NCBI GenBank assembly: GCA_030490835.1
Contig: CM059977.1
Location: 21,867,335 to 21,931,334 of the forward strand
Direction: 5' to 3'
DNA: 64,000 nt
Source of the DNA: Annona cherimola
Taxonomy: Eukaryota; Streptophyta; Magnoliopsida; Magnoliales; Annonaceae
The notes below the pieces were generated by a model. The model was not told the DNA's origin. It searched no databases and was given only the letters and a program-made list of their open reading frames with translations. This document shows positions 22,669 to 34,929 of the stretch, one piece after another; position 1 is the stretch's first letter; each line of letters starts with the position of its first letter. The translations under genes and the position numbers were made by a program.

Positions 22669-24399
22669 ACAATAACAAAAATAACCTTGAAATTCTAATA
22701 CCTCTGTAAGTCTTAACTCTCATATTATTGCTGGCGATAAAAGGGGTATATTTTTTTGTTATTTTCATTAATGCCCCTAGTTGTATCCGTTCTCCATATC
22801 TCTAATGGTCATCCACTGCATCTCCACGGCAGAGAACTCATCTTCAGTCTTATACAAAAAGAAGTTTATTTATAAAATCCAAAGTTTCAAAGATAGGAAA
22901 AAAAGCCATTGATCTAGAGAGATGGGAGACCATATTAGGAAGAGCACCACATCTATGTTGTACCATTGTCAAGAGAGAAATCAGCAAACGCATATCATTT
23001 TAGTTCATGAAATTCATCTGCCTTGAAAATCTTACATGCTCCTATCAAAGCTAAAACACACATGTCATTTTATTTGACGTATTAGTAGTCATTTCATGGT
23101 TAAATTATATTCCTTTGTTAAATGTCTCTCCCTTATTAGGTTAACTCATGGCATGCAAAAATAAGCTGACAGCTTGTAGCAGATATGGGGAAGAATTCAA
23201 TAGTAGTATATAATATTATATGGATTGGAGGCTGAAATCTTCCTTCATACCAATTTTTAGTTTTCAAACTAGTTAAATCACTGAATTGTGGTATGAATGG
23301 CCTTAATCTCACCATTAAACTCTTTGTGATAGGGTCCATTCCACCAGTGGCTTGTGAATGGTCTTATAAAGGGAAGTCGAGAGAAGTCTACGTCATTAGC
23401 TCAGTGGAAGGTAGGAAGAGAACGGGTGGTTGACAGGCATAAAAGGGGGTTGTGTAAGCTCATTCGAAGAGGGAATTGAAGTTGGTTTTTATTCTTTAGT
23501 TTTTCCATAAGCTTGTCTTGTAAGCTTGCGTTGTCCGTATCGATTCCTCGTAAAAATTAGTGATTTTTCTCATAATTTTTTAATAAAATTTCTTGAAAAT
23601 TTGCATTCAAAATTTTCAAATACTATCACTTTTTAACTTGCCTCACTGACAATGGGTTCCACCAAGAGCAATGACTAAGCAGCCATGGAGGAAGAGTGAA
23701 GAGGCAAAGCCCAAAAATATCTTAAATCAATTTCATAAGGGTAGGAATGGAAATGACGAAAATTTTTTGCCCTTTCTGTCGTTGGCATTTACACAATATC
23801 CCCACTCAGGGTTAGATTCGCAAAATGTATTAAAATTCTAAGATTCTTTTTGCTATTATTGAAACCTCAGGGTTAAATCCGCTAATATCTAAATTTAGAA
23901 GGCTAATTTCGCAAGAGAAAAAAAAGAAAAGAAAAAGCGTAGCCATGAGTAGATCGTGGGATTTCAGAAATTTCGTCGCCCGAATTTCTGAAATCTCGAA
24001 TCTTGAAATTTCAGAGTCGCCATGCGTCGGGGGCTGAATTGCAATATTTGGTCCATTTCATAGCGCCCGGCTCAGCCCCTTGCGGAATGCGGAGGGGTTT
24101 TTTTTGAAAAAATGCATGTCTCTTATCCGACGGCGTCTGTTAACCGCGCGGAAACATGCGGTGTGGATGCAAAAATCGAAACTTACCGTATGCAATATGT
24201 GCGTATACAGCCCTGCCCTGTTTTCTTGGCCACCAAGCGAAGTTGTCGTGTTTTTAGTCTTGTGAGAACCGGAGCTCGCTGGCACGCCCGTAGCTCCGAG
24301 TCCCTATTTCTTGTTGATCCGAAAAAGCTCTTTAGCATTAGTATCTCCGCTCCGACCATCTTCGCTGTCGCCGGTTCCGGTCTTGCACATCGCCGCCAT
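22669..24399. other. Intergenic DNA, probable promoter-side flank of the PBD gene at its right end
   Basis: About 23340-23650 has TATAAAG followed by a stretch that recalls a decayed LTR, but no partner or PBS was found. At 23962-23990 a hairpin is formed by ATTTCAGAAATTT and AATTTCTGAAAT. From about 24060 the DNA becomes GC-rich with CpG-containing sequence, as in a plant promoter or leader. No coding gene was recognised. Confidence 0.4.
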
Positions 24400-24540
24400 C
24401 GAGCACTGCCGGACATCGGAATCTCCCATCTCCGATTGATCGGAGAGCATTTGTCATCTCCAGCTTCTTTTTCAACGCCGACGACGCCCTCGTCTTCTCT
24501 TCTTCGCCGAAAGCTTCAGCATCATCATCTTCTACTTCGG
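24400..24540 (+). other. Putative 5' untranslated first exon
   Basis: A C/T-rich, GC-balanced segment ends in a good splice donor, CTTCG/GTAAGTC, at 24540/24541. The nearest downstream match is an acceptor GTGTGTAG or TAGCAG at 25951-25955, just before the PBD start codon. If joined, PBD would have a 1.4-kb leader intron containing the fold-back element at 25241-25698. This is inference from splice signals only. The alternative is an independent transcript or a PBD promoter lying nearer the ATG. Confidence 0.35.
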
Positions 24541-25240
24541 TAAGTCTAAACCTCTTTCATTTTTAGAAGATTTTAATCTTTTTTCTAATGCTAATCGAAG
24601 TTCGAATGAAATTTTCGGGCCAAAACAGAAATTTCCCCCGATGTTGTTATCACACAAGGAATTGAAGACGGGGGAGTTATTTAGACAAATTAAAATAGCT
24701 GTCTTTCTATGATAATTGAATAAAAGTGAATAATAGTTGCATTTATTTGAATCCATATGTGCAGTTAGGATCTTCCTTTGTATTAAATGAGCCCACAAGA
24801 AGAACTATATTTCAACAGCTGAGTAGAGCTCCAAACTCACACGCCATTCTAGTATAGATTGAAGAAAATGATACTGCATCTCATTGTCCCATGCTAACGG
24901 CTTGCATGAAAAGGTAATCCATGTAAATTGCCATTAGGATAACACCAATGCTGAAATTTGACAATCTTCTGCACTGCAATTTAGCCATTTGAACATGAAT
25001 CTGATTGTCGCATCTGTATATTTTAAGAAGATCTTTTTATTTTTTGCATTTGGTGGCGAGTCTGTTATATGCTGGTGTGCTTGTTGTGTTAGATGTCTGT
25101 AAATGTGCAATTCATGTAACAGGAATAAACTGTGAGGAGTCAAGATCAATGGAATATTATGTCTTCTTTCGGGTCAACTAATGATGTTTATTTTTTCTAA
25201 TTTAATACGTTATTTTTGTGCTTAGTTAATATATCTTTGA

Positions 25241-25698
25241 GGGAAAATTCCTCTTATACCTGCAACATTTTCTCATAATTTTTATTATACCCACAACATT
25301 TCAAAATTTTCTTTATGCCCAAATATTTCACTCTAAATACTTATCATACCCATGCAGTCAAAACACTCATTGACTATCCTATTATAAAGACGATTTTGCC
25401 CCTCCATAGTTTGTTAACTGAAATGATTCAACCATAATATGACTCAATTAATGTTGGTAAACCATTAATGCATAACATCAAGCAATTCAAATGCCATCTT
25501 TGGGCTAAATCGTTTCACTTAATACAAATTTGATTGGCAAAATTGTCTTTTCAATAGGGTATTTAACGGTTATTTTAACTGCATAGATATGATAAAAATT
25601 TAAGGTTAAATGTTATGAGTATAAAAGTGAAATTTTCAAACGTTGTTAGTATATTAGGAATTATGGACAAATGTTGTAATTATAAGAGAAATTTTCCC
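25241..25698. mobile_element. Mutator-type fold-back MITE with perfect 9-bp target duplication
   Basis: The element runs GGGAAAATTCCTCTTATACC to TAAGAGAAATTTTCCC. The arms pair across nearly its whole length. TATCTTTGA flanks it at 25232-25240 and 25699-25707, a perfect 9-bp duplication, the size made by Mutator-like transposases. It is 458 bp with no ORF, so it is non-autonomous. It lies 300 bp upstream of the PBD start codon and may sit in a leader intron. Confidence 0.9.
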
Positions 25699-25998
25699 TA
25701 TCTTTGAAACGATTATTGATTTTATCTACATATTTGGTAATTGGAGTGATAGATTCCAAGTTTAGAACATAGTCTTGGGAGTAATGAATTTAAATATTTG
25801 TCAATATAATTAATTAAAAACTATTAAATATTTATGAAGTCATAGATATAATGTTGGGGTCACCAGTTTCAACCCGGTTGCTCAATCGGTTCGAACTAGA
25901 CTAGTCGTTTCATTAGTTTTGTTCTGACAACATACTTTTCTTTCGTGTGTAGCAGCATTTTCTCTATTTTACAAAGGAAGGGAAGAGAAGGAGGAGTA
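25699..25998 (+). promoter_or_regulatory. Immediate 5' region of PBD, with a transposon-end remnant
   Basis: 25860-25932 has words like the right end of the hAT-type element at 61295-62719 (CGGTTCGAAC, GACAACAT), probably a decayed terminus. A purine-rich leader (GGAAGGGAAGAGAAGGAGGAG) directly precedes the ATG. No strong TATA box is obvious. Confidence 0.4.
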
Positions 25999-28588
25999 AT
26001 GGAGTGTGTATTTGGGCTTGTTGGTGATGGATTTGCAATTGTTGTGGCTGACACTTCAGCATCCCAGAGCATCCTCGTCCACAAGTCTAATGAAGACAAG
26101 ATCATGATCCTCGATTCCCACAAGCTCTTGGGTGCCAGCGGTGAATCTGGTGACAGGTATAAAAATGATTTCTCTTCTTCAATCCTCTCAATCCGCGCAT
26201 TTCATCATCAACATCATGAAATAAAAATATTTCATATCTCTCTCTCTCTCTCTGTGTCTGCAGAGTTCAGTTCACTGAGTACATACAGAAAAATGTCCAC
26301 TTGTATCAGTTCCGGAATGGAATTCCCCTTACAACTGCTGCTGCTGCAAATTTTACCAGGGGTGAACTCGCAACCGCCTTAAGAAAGGTAAGTTCTTTTT
26401 CCCTAATTTTAAATTAGTTTTCTCCTTTAGGGTTTTGAGAACTGGGTATTTCAATTTTTTGTGTGTGATTTTGATCTTCTTTGGCCTTTGAATGTACCTT
26501 GAAAATGTAATTTCAACTTTGGTTGCTTCCTTGAATGCATGATATTTTGTTTGTTTGCAAACTCTCTGGATATGTTCAATTGTTGCCTTCCAAAAATTGG
26601 TGCTAATGAGTGAACTCCCCCGTTTATCGAAAATTACGACTTTGGAAGCATTTTCATGCAGATTTTTATTGGTCCAGTAATAACATGCAAATCATATGTC
26701 TCCCCCTTTTTGTTTTAATCAAAATGGATGTGGCTGTGAACACGAGTCATGGGTGTAAGGTTTGAGGGATGTATACTCCCCATACATTTTCATATTTATC
26801 TCCCTCTTCGAATCTCAATATTTTCTTTACAAATTGTGTGACCTTTTTGCCACAACTGACTAAAAGCGGTGACTTCCAAAGCATGAGGATTGGAGATGTG
26901 AAAATTAAACACTTGTCAGAAGTTGTATGGACATGGTGATAAATGCATCTATGCAAAACAACTGGATACTTTTGAAGGATGCCTAAGCAAACAATGTTTT
27001 AATAGCCTCCAAACTTGTGAGAAAGGCATTTTGTTTATTAAAATTAATGTTCTTCTTTTCTCGAGTGCCTCTTAGCAACTAACCTTGCTGTATTTCTCAC
27101 ACTTAAACCACACTTATAAACTCTGTTTTCGATAATTGAAATGATTTTATTACTGGATAGTTATTTTTTTTAAGCAACTAAGGTCCGAAGTTAATAATTT
27201 CAAATTAAATCAATTTTTATTGCATATCTATGAGACTATGACCTACTTCTAATAATTTTAAATTTTAATTATGCAAGATGGTTTGCTTATTAAAATACAA
27301 GGAAAATGGTCACCGGCAATGGATGTCTAACCATAGATGATATTCAAGTTAGATCCCTTGTTTATCATTTTGTTCCTCTGTCCTTTTATCCATTATAAAA
27401 GAGCTCTTGACACCATCTTGAGATGTGCTTCTAGTTCACATTTGCTTGAATTGGACTGATAACTTTTCTCCGGGCAGCAAAGGCTTTTTTAAAACTTCTT
27501 TCTGTTTAAATTTTCTTGTTTTATATTTTGCCTTCTCCCTAGTATCATATTCTACAAATGATGTTTATCGAGACAATTTTTTTGTATTTAAAAAATTGGA
27601 GTTTAGGTTTTAACAATGTACATCTGATGAATTGCAACACAAATGTTGTGTGGACTGGTGGTTCTGGGTTGGATTAAGTTGATCAGAAATTCAGTGAAGG
27701 TAAGGTCTTGAGATGTTATGCACTGCTAAAAACTTGCTTTGGCACCATGTGCTAGTAATATGTTGCTTAGTCATGCAAAATATTCTAAATAAGATAATCT
27801 GGCTGAGCTACTCATGAAATGCGATGATGCAATGCTAGTTTGTGTAATCATGACTTCATATTGCATTCCTGTGCAGTTGGGTGTCAATACCATCTGGCAG
27901 TTCAAATTGGTCCAAATCCAATCGTTGATTAGTGCTTTTTTTTTTTTTAATGTTCATCTTCTGTCAGTGGATTACCAAGAATTGCAATAAGCAATTCTGG
28001 GAGATTTTATCGTTCTCTAGATCAAAAGTCACATTAGCTTTGTTTGATTGTTTCTTCTCTGCTTGCAAAAATTGGTTATAACCTAAGATACATATCATAC
28101 ATCATCTGCTAGTTGCATTAACTTTCTTTGCAACAGTCAACCATCCTTCGGTTGAGCTTTCTGACATGACTGACATACTTATTCTTTGTGTCCTGTATTG
28201 CCACCACTTTGTTTACATGATGGAAGACTGAAAGCTTTGTGCAATTTGTTTATAGGGCCCCTACGTTGTTAACATCCTCATGGCCGGTTATGATGAAGAA
28301 ACTGGTCCATCTCTGTACTACATTGACTACATTGCCACACTTCACAAGATTGACAAAGGTGCATTGGGCTATGGATCCTACTTCTCTCTCTCGATGATGG
28401 ACAGGCATTATCACAAGGGACTCACTGTGGGAGAAGCAATTGATCTGGTTGACAAGTGCATTGAGGAAATACGGTCAAGACTGGTTGTTGCACCACCAAA
28501 CTATGTCATCAAAATTGTTGATAAGGATGGTGCAAGAGAGTATGCATGGCGTGAATCAATTAAAGATGTGGGAGCTCCAACAGCCTAA
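25999..28588 (+). CDS. PBD: 20S proteasome subunit beta type-2 (PBD), three coding exons, 204 aa
   Basis: Exons are 25999-26156, 26264-26387 and 28256-28588, with GT-AG introns of 107 and 1868 bp. The second junction falls between codons; the first splits an Arg codon. The product starts [12 protein letters not shown] and contains [14 protein letters not shown], [43 protein letters not shown] and [16 protein letters not shown] segments. These are diagnostic of the beta-4 position subunit (PBD1/PBD2 in Arabidopsis, also 204 aa). It lacks the N-terminal catalytic Thr of beta1, beta2 and beta5, so it is a structural subunit of the core particle that degrades ubiquitinated proteins in cytosol and nucleus. 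There are no stops or frameshifts and splice sites are intact, so the gene is probably functional. A fold-back MITE sits just upstream. Confidence 0.97.
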
Positions 28589-29798
28589 GTGTGTTTCTTT
28601 TAGAATCTGTTTCCCTTTTGAGATTGGACTAGACAAAAGTTATTGAAATTTATAGTTTGGACGAGGATATGCCACCCTTTCTATTTTGCTTCTTTTATTG
28701 GAAAGAATAGAACAGAAAGACCATCTTCTCTTCTCTTCTCTTCTTGAGCAGCATAGAATGATCATCTTCTTCGCCTTTTTTATTTCTTTCTTCCTCCTTT
28801 TCTTGGCTGAAAAGAAAAAAAGCAGATCGAGGCAGATTCGACCTAATGTCTGCCTTATTTGTTAAGATTCTAACCCAGATGCACTTGTAGGTTGAGAACA
28901 TTGGGATGGGTTGAGGTCAACCTTCCATTAACCCAAGTCTATTTGTAGGTTGAGATGGTTGGTTTAGGTCGAGGTTTAACTCGCCTCCAAATAGGTATTG
29001 AGGTATTGACTATCGAATCCTCCAAATAGGGTGCTCCAGATAAGGCAGAGCTTATTAATTTCTGTACATACCGTGCATTGTCCTCGACTTCAGGATTCCA
29101 AATGTCCTGTTTCTTCAAGATCCCGTAGAAACTTGACATAATCTTGAAGTACATGCACTAAGGTACTTGTGCACTAAATTTAATCACTTTTGGATGTGAT
29201 TTGGCCCACCAGTAGTTTTTCCTATTGAAGGACAAGCTATGCCCATTGCTGCAATATAACGGCGTTGCGGCCAAGTGTTTAGCCCTGTTCTCATCATGGC
29301 TCGATCAAAATGATCCTGTGTACCTAGTGTCTACCTCAGGCTTTTTAAACTTGACTTTAGTGAATTTTCGCTACTGTTTGGGTCCATGCAAGTATGTAAC
29401 TGACAAAGCAAAATGGACTGTGATTGGCACTGTAAACAGTTTACTACTGCAATACAAATTTCGTGTTATCCAGAAATTTTTTTTTTAATGCAGTCTATCA
29501 CACGCTGCACATTATATGTACGCATCGCTGCACCTTCGATCATGACCAAATGCATGTGCGCACAGTGTGATACCATATGGCTGTGCCTGTTTGCACCTCA
29601 CTGAATTTTTAAAAAAGCAGATTTAGGGTGATGACGATCAGGACAGTTTATAAATTGTCCCCCACGACTATAAGGTAATATGCTATCTGGGTTTGCATGT
29701 TATTAAGTTGATATGCTAAATAAGATAACATGCTATTTTATACTGTAGAATTGTTCTTTGGAGACAGTTTGTGAACTATTGTAATCTGCCTCCCATTT
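28589..29798. other. PBD 3' untranslated region and anonymous intergenic DNA
   Basis: The first 100-300 bp after the stop is T-rich and is probably the 3' UTR. Beyond that a few short open frames (28939-29154 minus, 29225-29488 plus) show no motif I recognise. No transposon ends were found. Confidence 0.5.
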
Positions 29799-30068
29799 GG
29801 AGTGTGTTTGATATTTAAAACTTTTTAATAGAAAGTTTTTCGGACTAAAATTTTTTAAAATGAGAAAAAGGATTTGATAAAATAGGGGTAATAATGAAGA
29901 GTAAAGTAAATAAAATTAACAAAGAAGATAATTGTACGAGTAGTTGCAGAGAAATGATTGAAAAGTGTGGTAATTGTATATATGTGAAGAAATAATTAGA
30001 AAATAAAGTAATTGCAGAGAATAAAAAGTTTTAGATTTATCAGTTGATAAAAATGCCGAACACACCCC
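29799..30068. mobile_element. MITE of the 21345-21890 family, about 270 bp
   Basis: The ends GGAGTGTGTTTGATATTT and, reversed, GGGGTGTGTTCGGCATTTTT form an imperfect inverted repeat. The interior (GGGGTAATAATGAAGAGTAAAG, AGTAATTGCAGAGAATAAAAAG-type words) matches the pair at 21345-21890. No coding capacity. Confidence 0.6.
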
Positions 30069-30471
30069 TGGACAGATTTTTCAACCTTCGAAAACTGTAT
30101 CCACACCATTGCATTATAATTCATATATAAGCTCTATTCATGCTAAGAATCATTTCATTATTTATTCCACTGTTTGATCATTTAAGCATGTTGCTCAAAA
30201 GTGTTGTCAATGGCGTGTTGTATGAAAAGTTTTGTTAGGATACGCATTGCGTGTGTATAAATCATATATAGAACTTATACAAAAAAAAAAAAAACATAGA
30301 TACCTTGCGCGCTCTTCACGAATTCATCGTGATTTGGTCTCACCGGTTTGGTTTCGTCCTCTATGAACTGTCTAAAACAGTTGGGGCAGCCCACTTCAGG
30401 CGAACTTTTGATCGATTTCTCATCGATCTACAAATCAACACATGGATTCTAGAGTTCATATATCCGGATTT
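30069..30471. other. Anonymous intergenic DNA
   Basis: No gene or repeat was recognised; one poly(A) run lies near 30282. Confidence 0.5.
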
Positions 30472-30479
30472 AATTTGAG

Positions 30480-30972
30480 TAGGGGTGGGAATCGGGGCGG
30501 GTTAAGGTGTGCCCAACCCTGACCCTCCTTTTCAAAAATCTTGTTTGACCTTTATTTTATACCGGGTCGGACAAGGTCGATTTGACCATTACTTTTTTCA
30601 ACAAGGTCTCGGGACAAAATTCGGGTCGGCATCGGGTCAACGGGTCGGGTAAAAACTACGGGTAAAGTAAGAAGTTTTTAAAAATTTATAAAACTATCAA
30701 GTATAAAGACAAATTTATATTAAATTTAACTACTATATACTTGAATCTATTATTAATCAGTCAAAGTAAATATAAATAATTAAATAAAACATGCAAATTA
30801 GCATTGAACGAGGTTTTTCTTTTTAATGTAAAATATCAGAAAACGGGTCAGCAGGTAGGTCCGCCCCGACCCGCCTTGACCCGCCCCGCCACCCTGTAAA
30901 AACCGAATTTTGCCCTGACCCGCATTTCTTTAAAATCATCAAAATCCCGACCCGCCCCGATTCCCACTCCTA
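30480..30972. mobile_element. Non-autonomous hAT element with perfect 8-bp target duplication
   Basis: The termini are TAGGGGTGGGAATCGGGGCG and, reversed, TAGGAGTGGGAATCGGGGCG, an inverted repeat of more than 20 bp. AATTTGAG flanks it at 30472-30479 and 30973-30980. An 8-bp duplication and TAGGGGTG ends are the marks of hAT transposons. At 493 bp it has no transposase. Subterminal GGGTCGG and CCCGACCC words repeat at both ends. Confidence 0.93.
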
Positions 30973-31080
30973 AATTTGAGCCATCAATCAGATTGTTCAT
31001 CGATTTTTTCATCACCCTTTGAAAGCCCTCAAATTTTAATCGAGTTGACTTCACTTTGTTTGGGTACAGTTCATAGCAGG

Positions 31081-31293
31081 TAGGGGTGAAACTCAGTGCT
31101 CAATTCGGATTTTATATTTAAAAAATTCTGTTTGACCTTACATTTTATACTAAATTAAGGCAAGTTTGATTGGACCCTTATCTTTAGTCAATAGGTCTCG
31201 GAACAAACTGCGGATCGATGTCAGGATAACAGATTAATTTGAAAAAACAGGTCAAAGTTTAAGAATTTATATATATATATATATATTTAAACT
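31081..31293. repeat. Left part of a hAT-like repeat split by the LINE
   Basis: It starts TAGGGGTGAAACTCAG and parallels 11978-12190 word for word, up to the AT microsatellite where the LINE entered. The right part resumes at 57333. Confidence 0.75.
31281..31293. other. Target-site duplication of the LINE, left copy
   Basis: ATATATTTAAACT, repeated at 57320-57332. It can be stretched by two bases because both flanks are AT microsatellite. Confidence 0.8.
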
Positions 31294-31439
31294 AACCTTG
31301 CCAGTAGAGTTTCTATCTTACTGCCGTTCCCAAGCCCGGGAAAAAAGCGAGGGTTGGCATGTCAGGCTGGCAGCCGGTGCCATTAAAAATTCACCGCCAC
31401 ATCTCTTTATGGATTCTGAAAATATATTAAAAATTGTTA

Positions 31440-31640
31440 ATGCTAGGGCGTTCCCTGTAAGCGACGCGCTGCAGCGGAGCCCGGCTGTAGTGAGAAATGA
31501 GCAAGGGTTGCTAGGGCGTTTCCCCAGAAGCGACGCGCTACATCGGAGCCCGGATGTAGTGAGAAATGGGCAAGGGTTGCTAGGGCGTCCCCCCGGAAGC
31601 GACGCGACACAACAACGTCCAGTTGTGACGAGAAGTCAAC
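31440..31640 (+). repeat. Three tandem units of about 66 bp in the LINE 5' region
   Basis: CTAGGGCGTTCCC, then AAGCGACGCG, GAGCCCGG, GTAGTGAGAAATG and GCAAGGGTTG recurs three times, giving a repeated VVRNGQGLLGR peptide ahead of the endonuclease. It resembles a 5' UTR or promoter array read as protein. Confidence 0.8.
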
Positions 31641-34131
31641 AAAGGTTCTCATGCCTTTATGGACGTGGTTTAGGGAAGAACGTGATATCAAAACGCAAGG
31701 TCCGTTTTGCCTCGTGGAATGTTGGGACTCTTTCAGGGAAAAGTATGGAAGTAGTAGATGTTATGAGAAGGAGAAAAATTAATATAGCATGCCTTCAAGA
31801 GACTAGGTGGAAAGGAGAGAAGGCTAAAGAGATTAATGGATTTAAATTATGGTATATAGGCAAGGATGATAATAGAAATGGTGTAGGGATAATAGTAGAT
31901 AACAATTTCATAAATAAAGTTGTAGATGTCAATAGAGTAAATGATAGAATTATTCAAATAAAACTTGTATTAGGTGCAGAGGTTTTAAATGTGATTAGTG
32001 CTTATGCACCACAAGTAGGATTAGATGATAGAATCAAGAAATAATTTGGGGATGACTTAGATAGTATTATGCAAAGAACATCTAACCAAGAAAAAGTTGT
32101 GATAGACGGAGATTTAAATGGACATGTAGGAAAAGAGAATGTAGGATATGAGAGAAGTCATGGGGGCTTTGGTTTTGGAATAAGGAACGAAATGGGGAAT
32201 GCCATTTTGGACTTTGCTATAGCATATGATTTGGTTATAGCTAATACCTTATTTCAAAAACGAGATGAACACTTAATAACTTTTAAGAGTGGGACCAATT
32301 CTAGCCAAATAGATTTCTTCCTTATAAGAAAATTGGATAGATCCCTTTGTATAAATTGTAAAGTTATCCCAGGTGAGAGTTTAGCTATGCAGCATAGATT
32401 ATTAGTGATGGATATATATACACAAAAAGAGTCAACAAAAACTAAAGACAATGTTATTACAAAAATTAAATGGTGGAATTTAAAAGGAAACAACATAGAA
32501 CTTTTTAGAAAAAGAATGATAGAAGAAGTTAAATGGGACACACAAGAAGATGGAGTAGAATCGATGTGGGATAAAATGGCAATTAACATAAAAGAAGTAG
32601 GACAAAGTATTGTAGGTGTATATAAAAATCGTAGATCCCCACATAGAGAAACTTGGTGGTGGAATGAAGATGTCCAAAAAGCTATAAATGATAAACAAGA
32701 AAAGTTTAAGACATGGCAGGAAAATAAAAATGATGTCAACTTACAACAATACAAACTATCAAAAAAAGCTACTAAAAAGATTATTAGTGATGCTAAACAC
32801 AAAGCTTATGAGAGCCTATATGACAGATTAGGAACTAGACAAGGTGAAAAAGATATTTTTAAGTTGGCTAAATTAAGAGAAAATAAGGGCAAAGATTTAA
32901 CACATGTTAGATGTATTAAAAGTGAGGACCAAAGAGTTCTAGTCAAAGATGATAATATTAAGGAAAGATGGAAAACTTATTTTTATAGTTTACTAAATGA
33001 TACCCCACACGAACAATTAACATTAGATGTTAGTCTAAATAGGGAAGAAAATAGGAATATCAGTTATTTCACAAAAATTCGAATATCTGAAGTAAAGGAA
33101 GCTCTAAGGAAAATGAAAACAGGAAAAGCTTTAGGCCCAGATAATATACCAATTGAGACATGGAAGTGCATGGGAGATGTAGGTGCAACATGGTTAATAA
33201 ATCTTTTTAACAAGATTATAAAAACGAAGTTAATGCCAAGTGAATGGAGGAAAAGCATTATAGTTCCAATTTATAAAAATAAGGGAGATATTCAAAATTG
33301 TGCAAATTATCATGGAATAAAATTAATGAGTCATACTATGAAATTATGGGAAAGAGTAATTGAACATAGACTAAGACGGGAAACTAATATATCTGAAAAT
33401 CAATTTGGTTTTATGCCAGAAAGATCAACTATTGAAGCTATTTTCTTACTTAGACAACTATTTGAAAAATATAGGGAGAAGAAAAAGAACTTATACATGA
33501 TTTTTATTGATTTAGAAAAAGCTTATGATCGAGTACCAAGAAAGTTAATATGGCAAGTGATGAGGAAAAAAGGAATTAATGACAGATACATTGATATTAT
33601 TAAAGATATGTATGAGGGGGCTGTTACAAATGTGAGAACCATTAGTGGAGATAATAATGTCTTCCCAGTTAAAATAGGTTTACATCAAGGCTCAGCCTTG
33701 AGTCCTTACCTTTTTACCTTAGTAATAGATGAAATTACTAGACATCTCCAAGAAGAAGTACCTTGGTGTATGTTATTTGCAGATGACATTGTTCTAATAG
33801 ATGAAAGTAAAGAATGACTAAATTTAAAATTGAATAGGTGGGTAGATGCTCTAGAATCTAATGGTTTTAGAATTAGTCGTACAAAAACTGAATATATGAA
33901 ATGCAATTTTAATAATAGTGAGAACCCGGATGATGAACCAATTAAGATTTTAGATCAAACAGTAACAAAAACTAATCACTTTCGGTACTTAGGATCGATA
34001 GTTCAAGAGAACGGGGAAATCGAGAAAGATATAATACATATAATTCAAGCAGGATGGAAGAAATGGAGAAGTGCGTCAGGAATTTTATGTGACCGTCGAG
34101 TTCCAGTCAAATTAAAAGGAAAATTTTATAA

Positions 34132-34136
34132 GACTG
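34132..34136. other. Target-site duplication of the Tat-like element, left copy
   Basis: GACTG, repeated at 56871-56875, immediately outside TG and CA termini and inside the LINE reading frame. Confidence 0.95.
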
Positions 34137-34493
34137 TGTTCCGGCCTCGTGAGAAATCATGAATATTTATGTATTTTTAATTCAATATTCATTCGGTTGA
34201 AAATTGTATTCCCTGCGGCTTTGAGAATAAATGCTTAATTAATTTCCCAGCAAAATTTTAAAGCATCTAATTCTTTAACCGAGTCCGAAAAGTATATCAC
34301 AGAAATATTTTGCATTGTGTTCCACATTCTGATTTTACATCTCTAACGAGAAAACCCTTGATTAAAAGAGCTGAATACAATGGTCCATAAAAAAATGCTT
34401 AATAATAATGAAGTGCGTAGAAGATCCTTCTACGTCTTTACAAGTGCACGAAAAATCGTGTCTAACAAAAATATAAAGATAAATGAGTACACT

Positions 34494-34662
34494 TCGCCCC
34501 GCGCCGTGACTCGAATGTGAGGTATATGACGCCACGCGCCATAACTTGAATATGAAGTACATGACGCCACGCGCCATGACTTAAATATGGGGTATATGAC
34601 GCCACGCGCCATAATTTGAATACGAGGTACATGACGCCACGCGCCATGACATAAATATGAGT
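34494..34662 (-). repeat. 35-bp tandem repeat in the LTR (R-U5 part)
   Basis: ATGACGCCACGCGCCATRAC plus an AT-rich tail recurs in four to five units, alternating two variants. The second LTR has it at 51489-51657. Confidence 0.85.
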
Positions 34663-34929
34663 TTACGCTTAGCCCGTCGACCAGCGATGACTCGGTTTGG
34701 GAACTAGTGAGGGGCCCGTCGGCTACACTAGTGACCCTACACAGCAAACTAAGTGCGCTCTTAGCTTCTGGATTTACACAGCAGACCAGCGTGTCCCGCT
34801 TTCAGCTTCTGTATTTGTACAAGAAACCAGCGTCTCCCGCTTTCAGCCTCTGGATTGAACAATTGGGTGGTTTTACCAAGAAATGGATTTAACCCGGTTT
34901 AAAAGTATTTTTAGGTCAACTTTGACCAT

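Larger units (their letters stand above)
31298..34136 (+). pseudogene. RTE LINE polyprotein, endonuclease and RT, 5' portion
   Basis: One frame carries two in-frame stops, TAA at 32042 and TGA at 33815. An N-terminal region has three repeats of about 66 bp (31440-31640). The endonuclease follows: FASWNVGTLSG, ACLQETRW, NVISAYAPQ, DGDLNGHVG and the late SQIDFFLI motif. RT has ALGPDNIPIE, IYKNKGD, NQFGFMPERST, IFIDLEKAYD and the catalytic FADDIVL near 33775. The two stops each look like a single base change, so the copy is recently dead. The proteins would nick the target and reverse transcribe the LINE RNA from the nick. The ORF is cut at 34136 in the FYKT segment. Confidence 0.93.

Noticed and set aside
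23397..23480. Possible tRNA gene (TAGCTCAGTGG, a good A box)
   Set aside because: No B box at the right distance and no acceptor stem pairing.
23340..23650. Solo LTR of a copia element
   Set aside because: TATAAAG and leader-like sequence are suggestive, but no TG/CA termini, target duplication or PBS could be found.
32254..32802. 182-aa minus-strand ORF
   Set aside because: It is an antisense shadow of the LINE endonuclease-RT region.
34362..34747. Minus-strand ORFs with MARGVMY-type repeats (also 51357-51742)
   Set aside because: They are readings of the 35-bp tandem repeat, in both LTRs.
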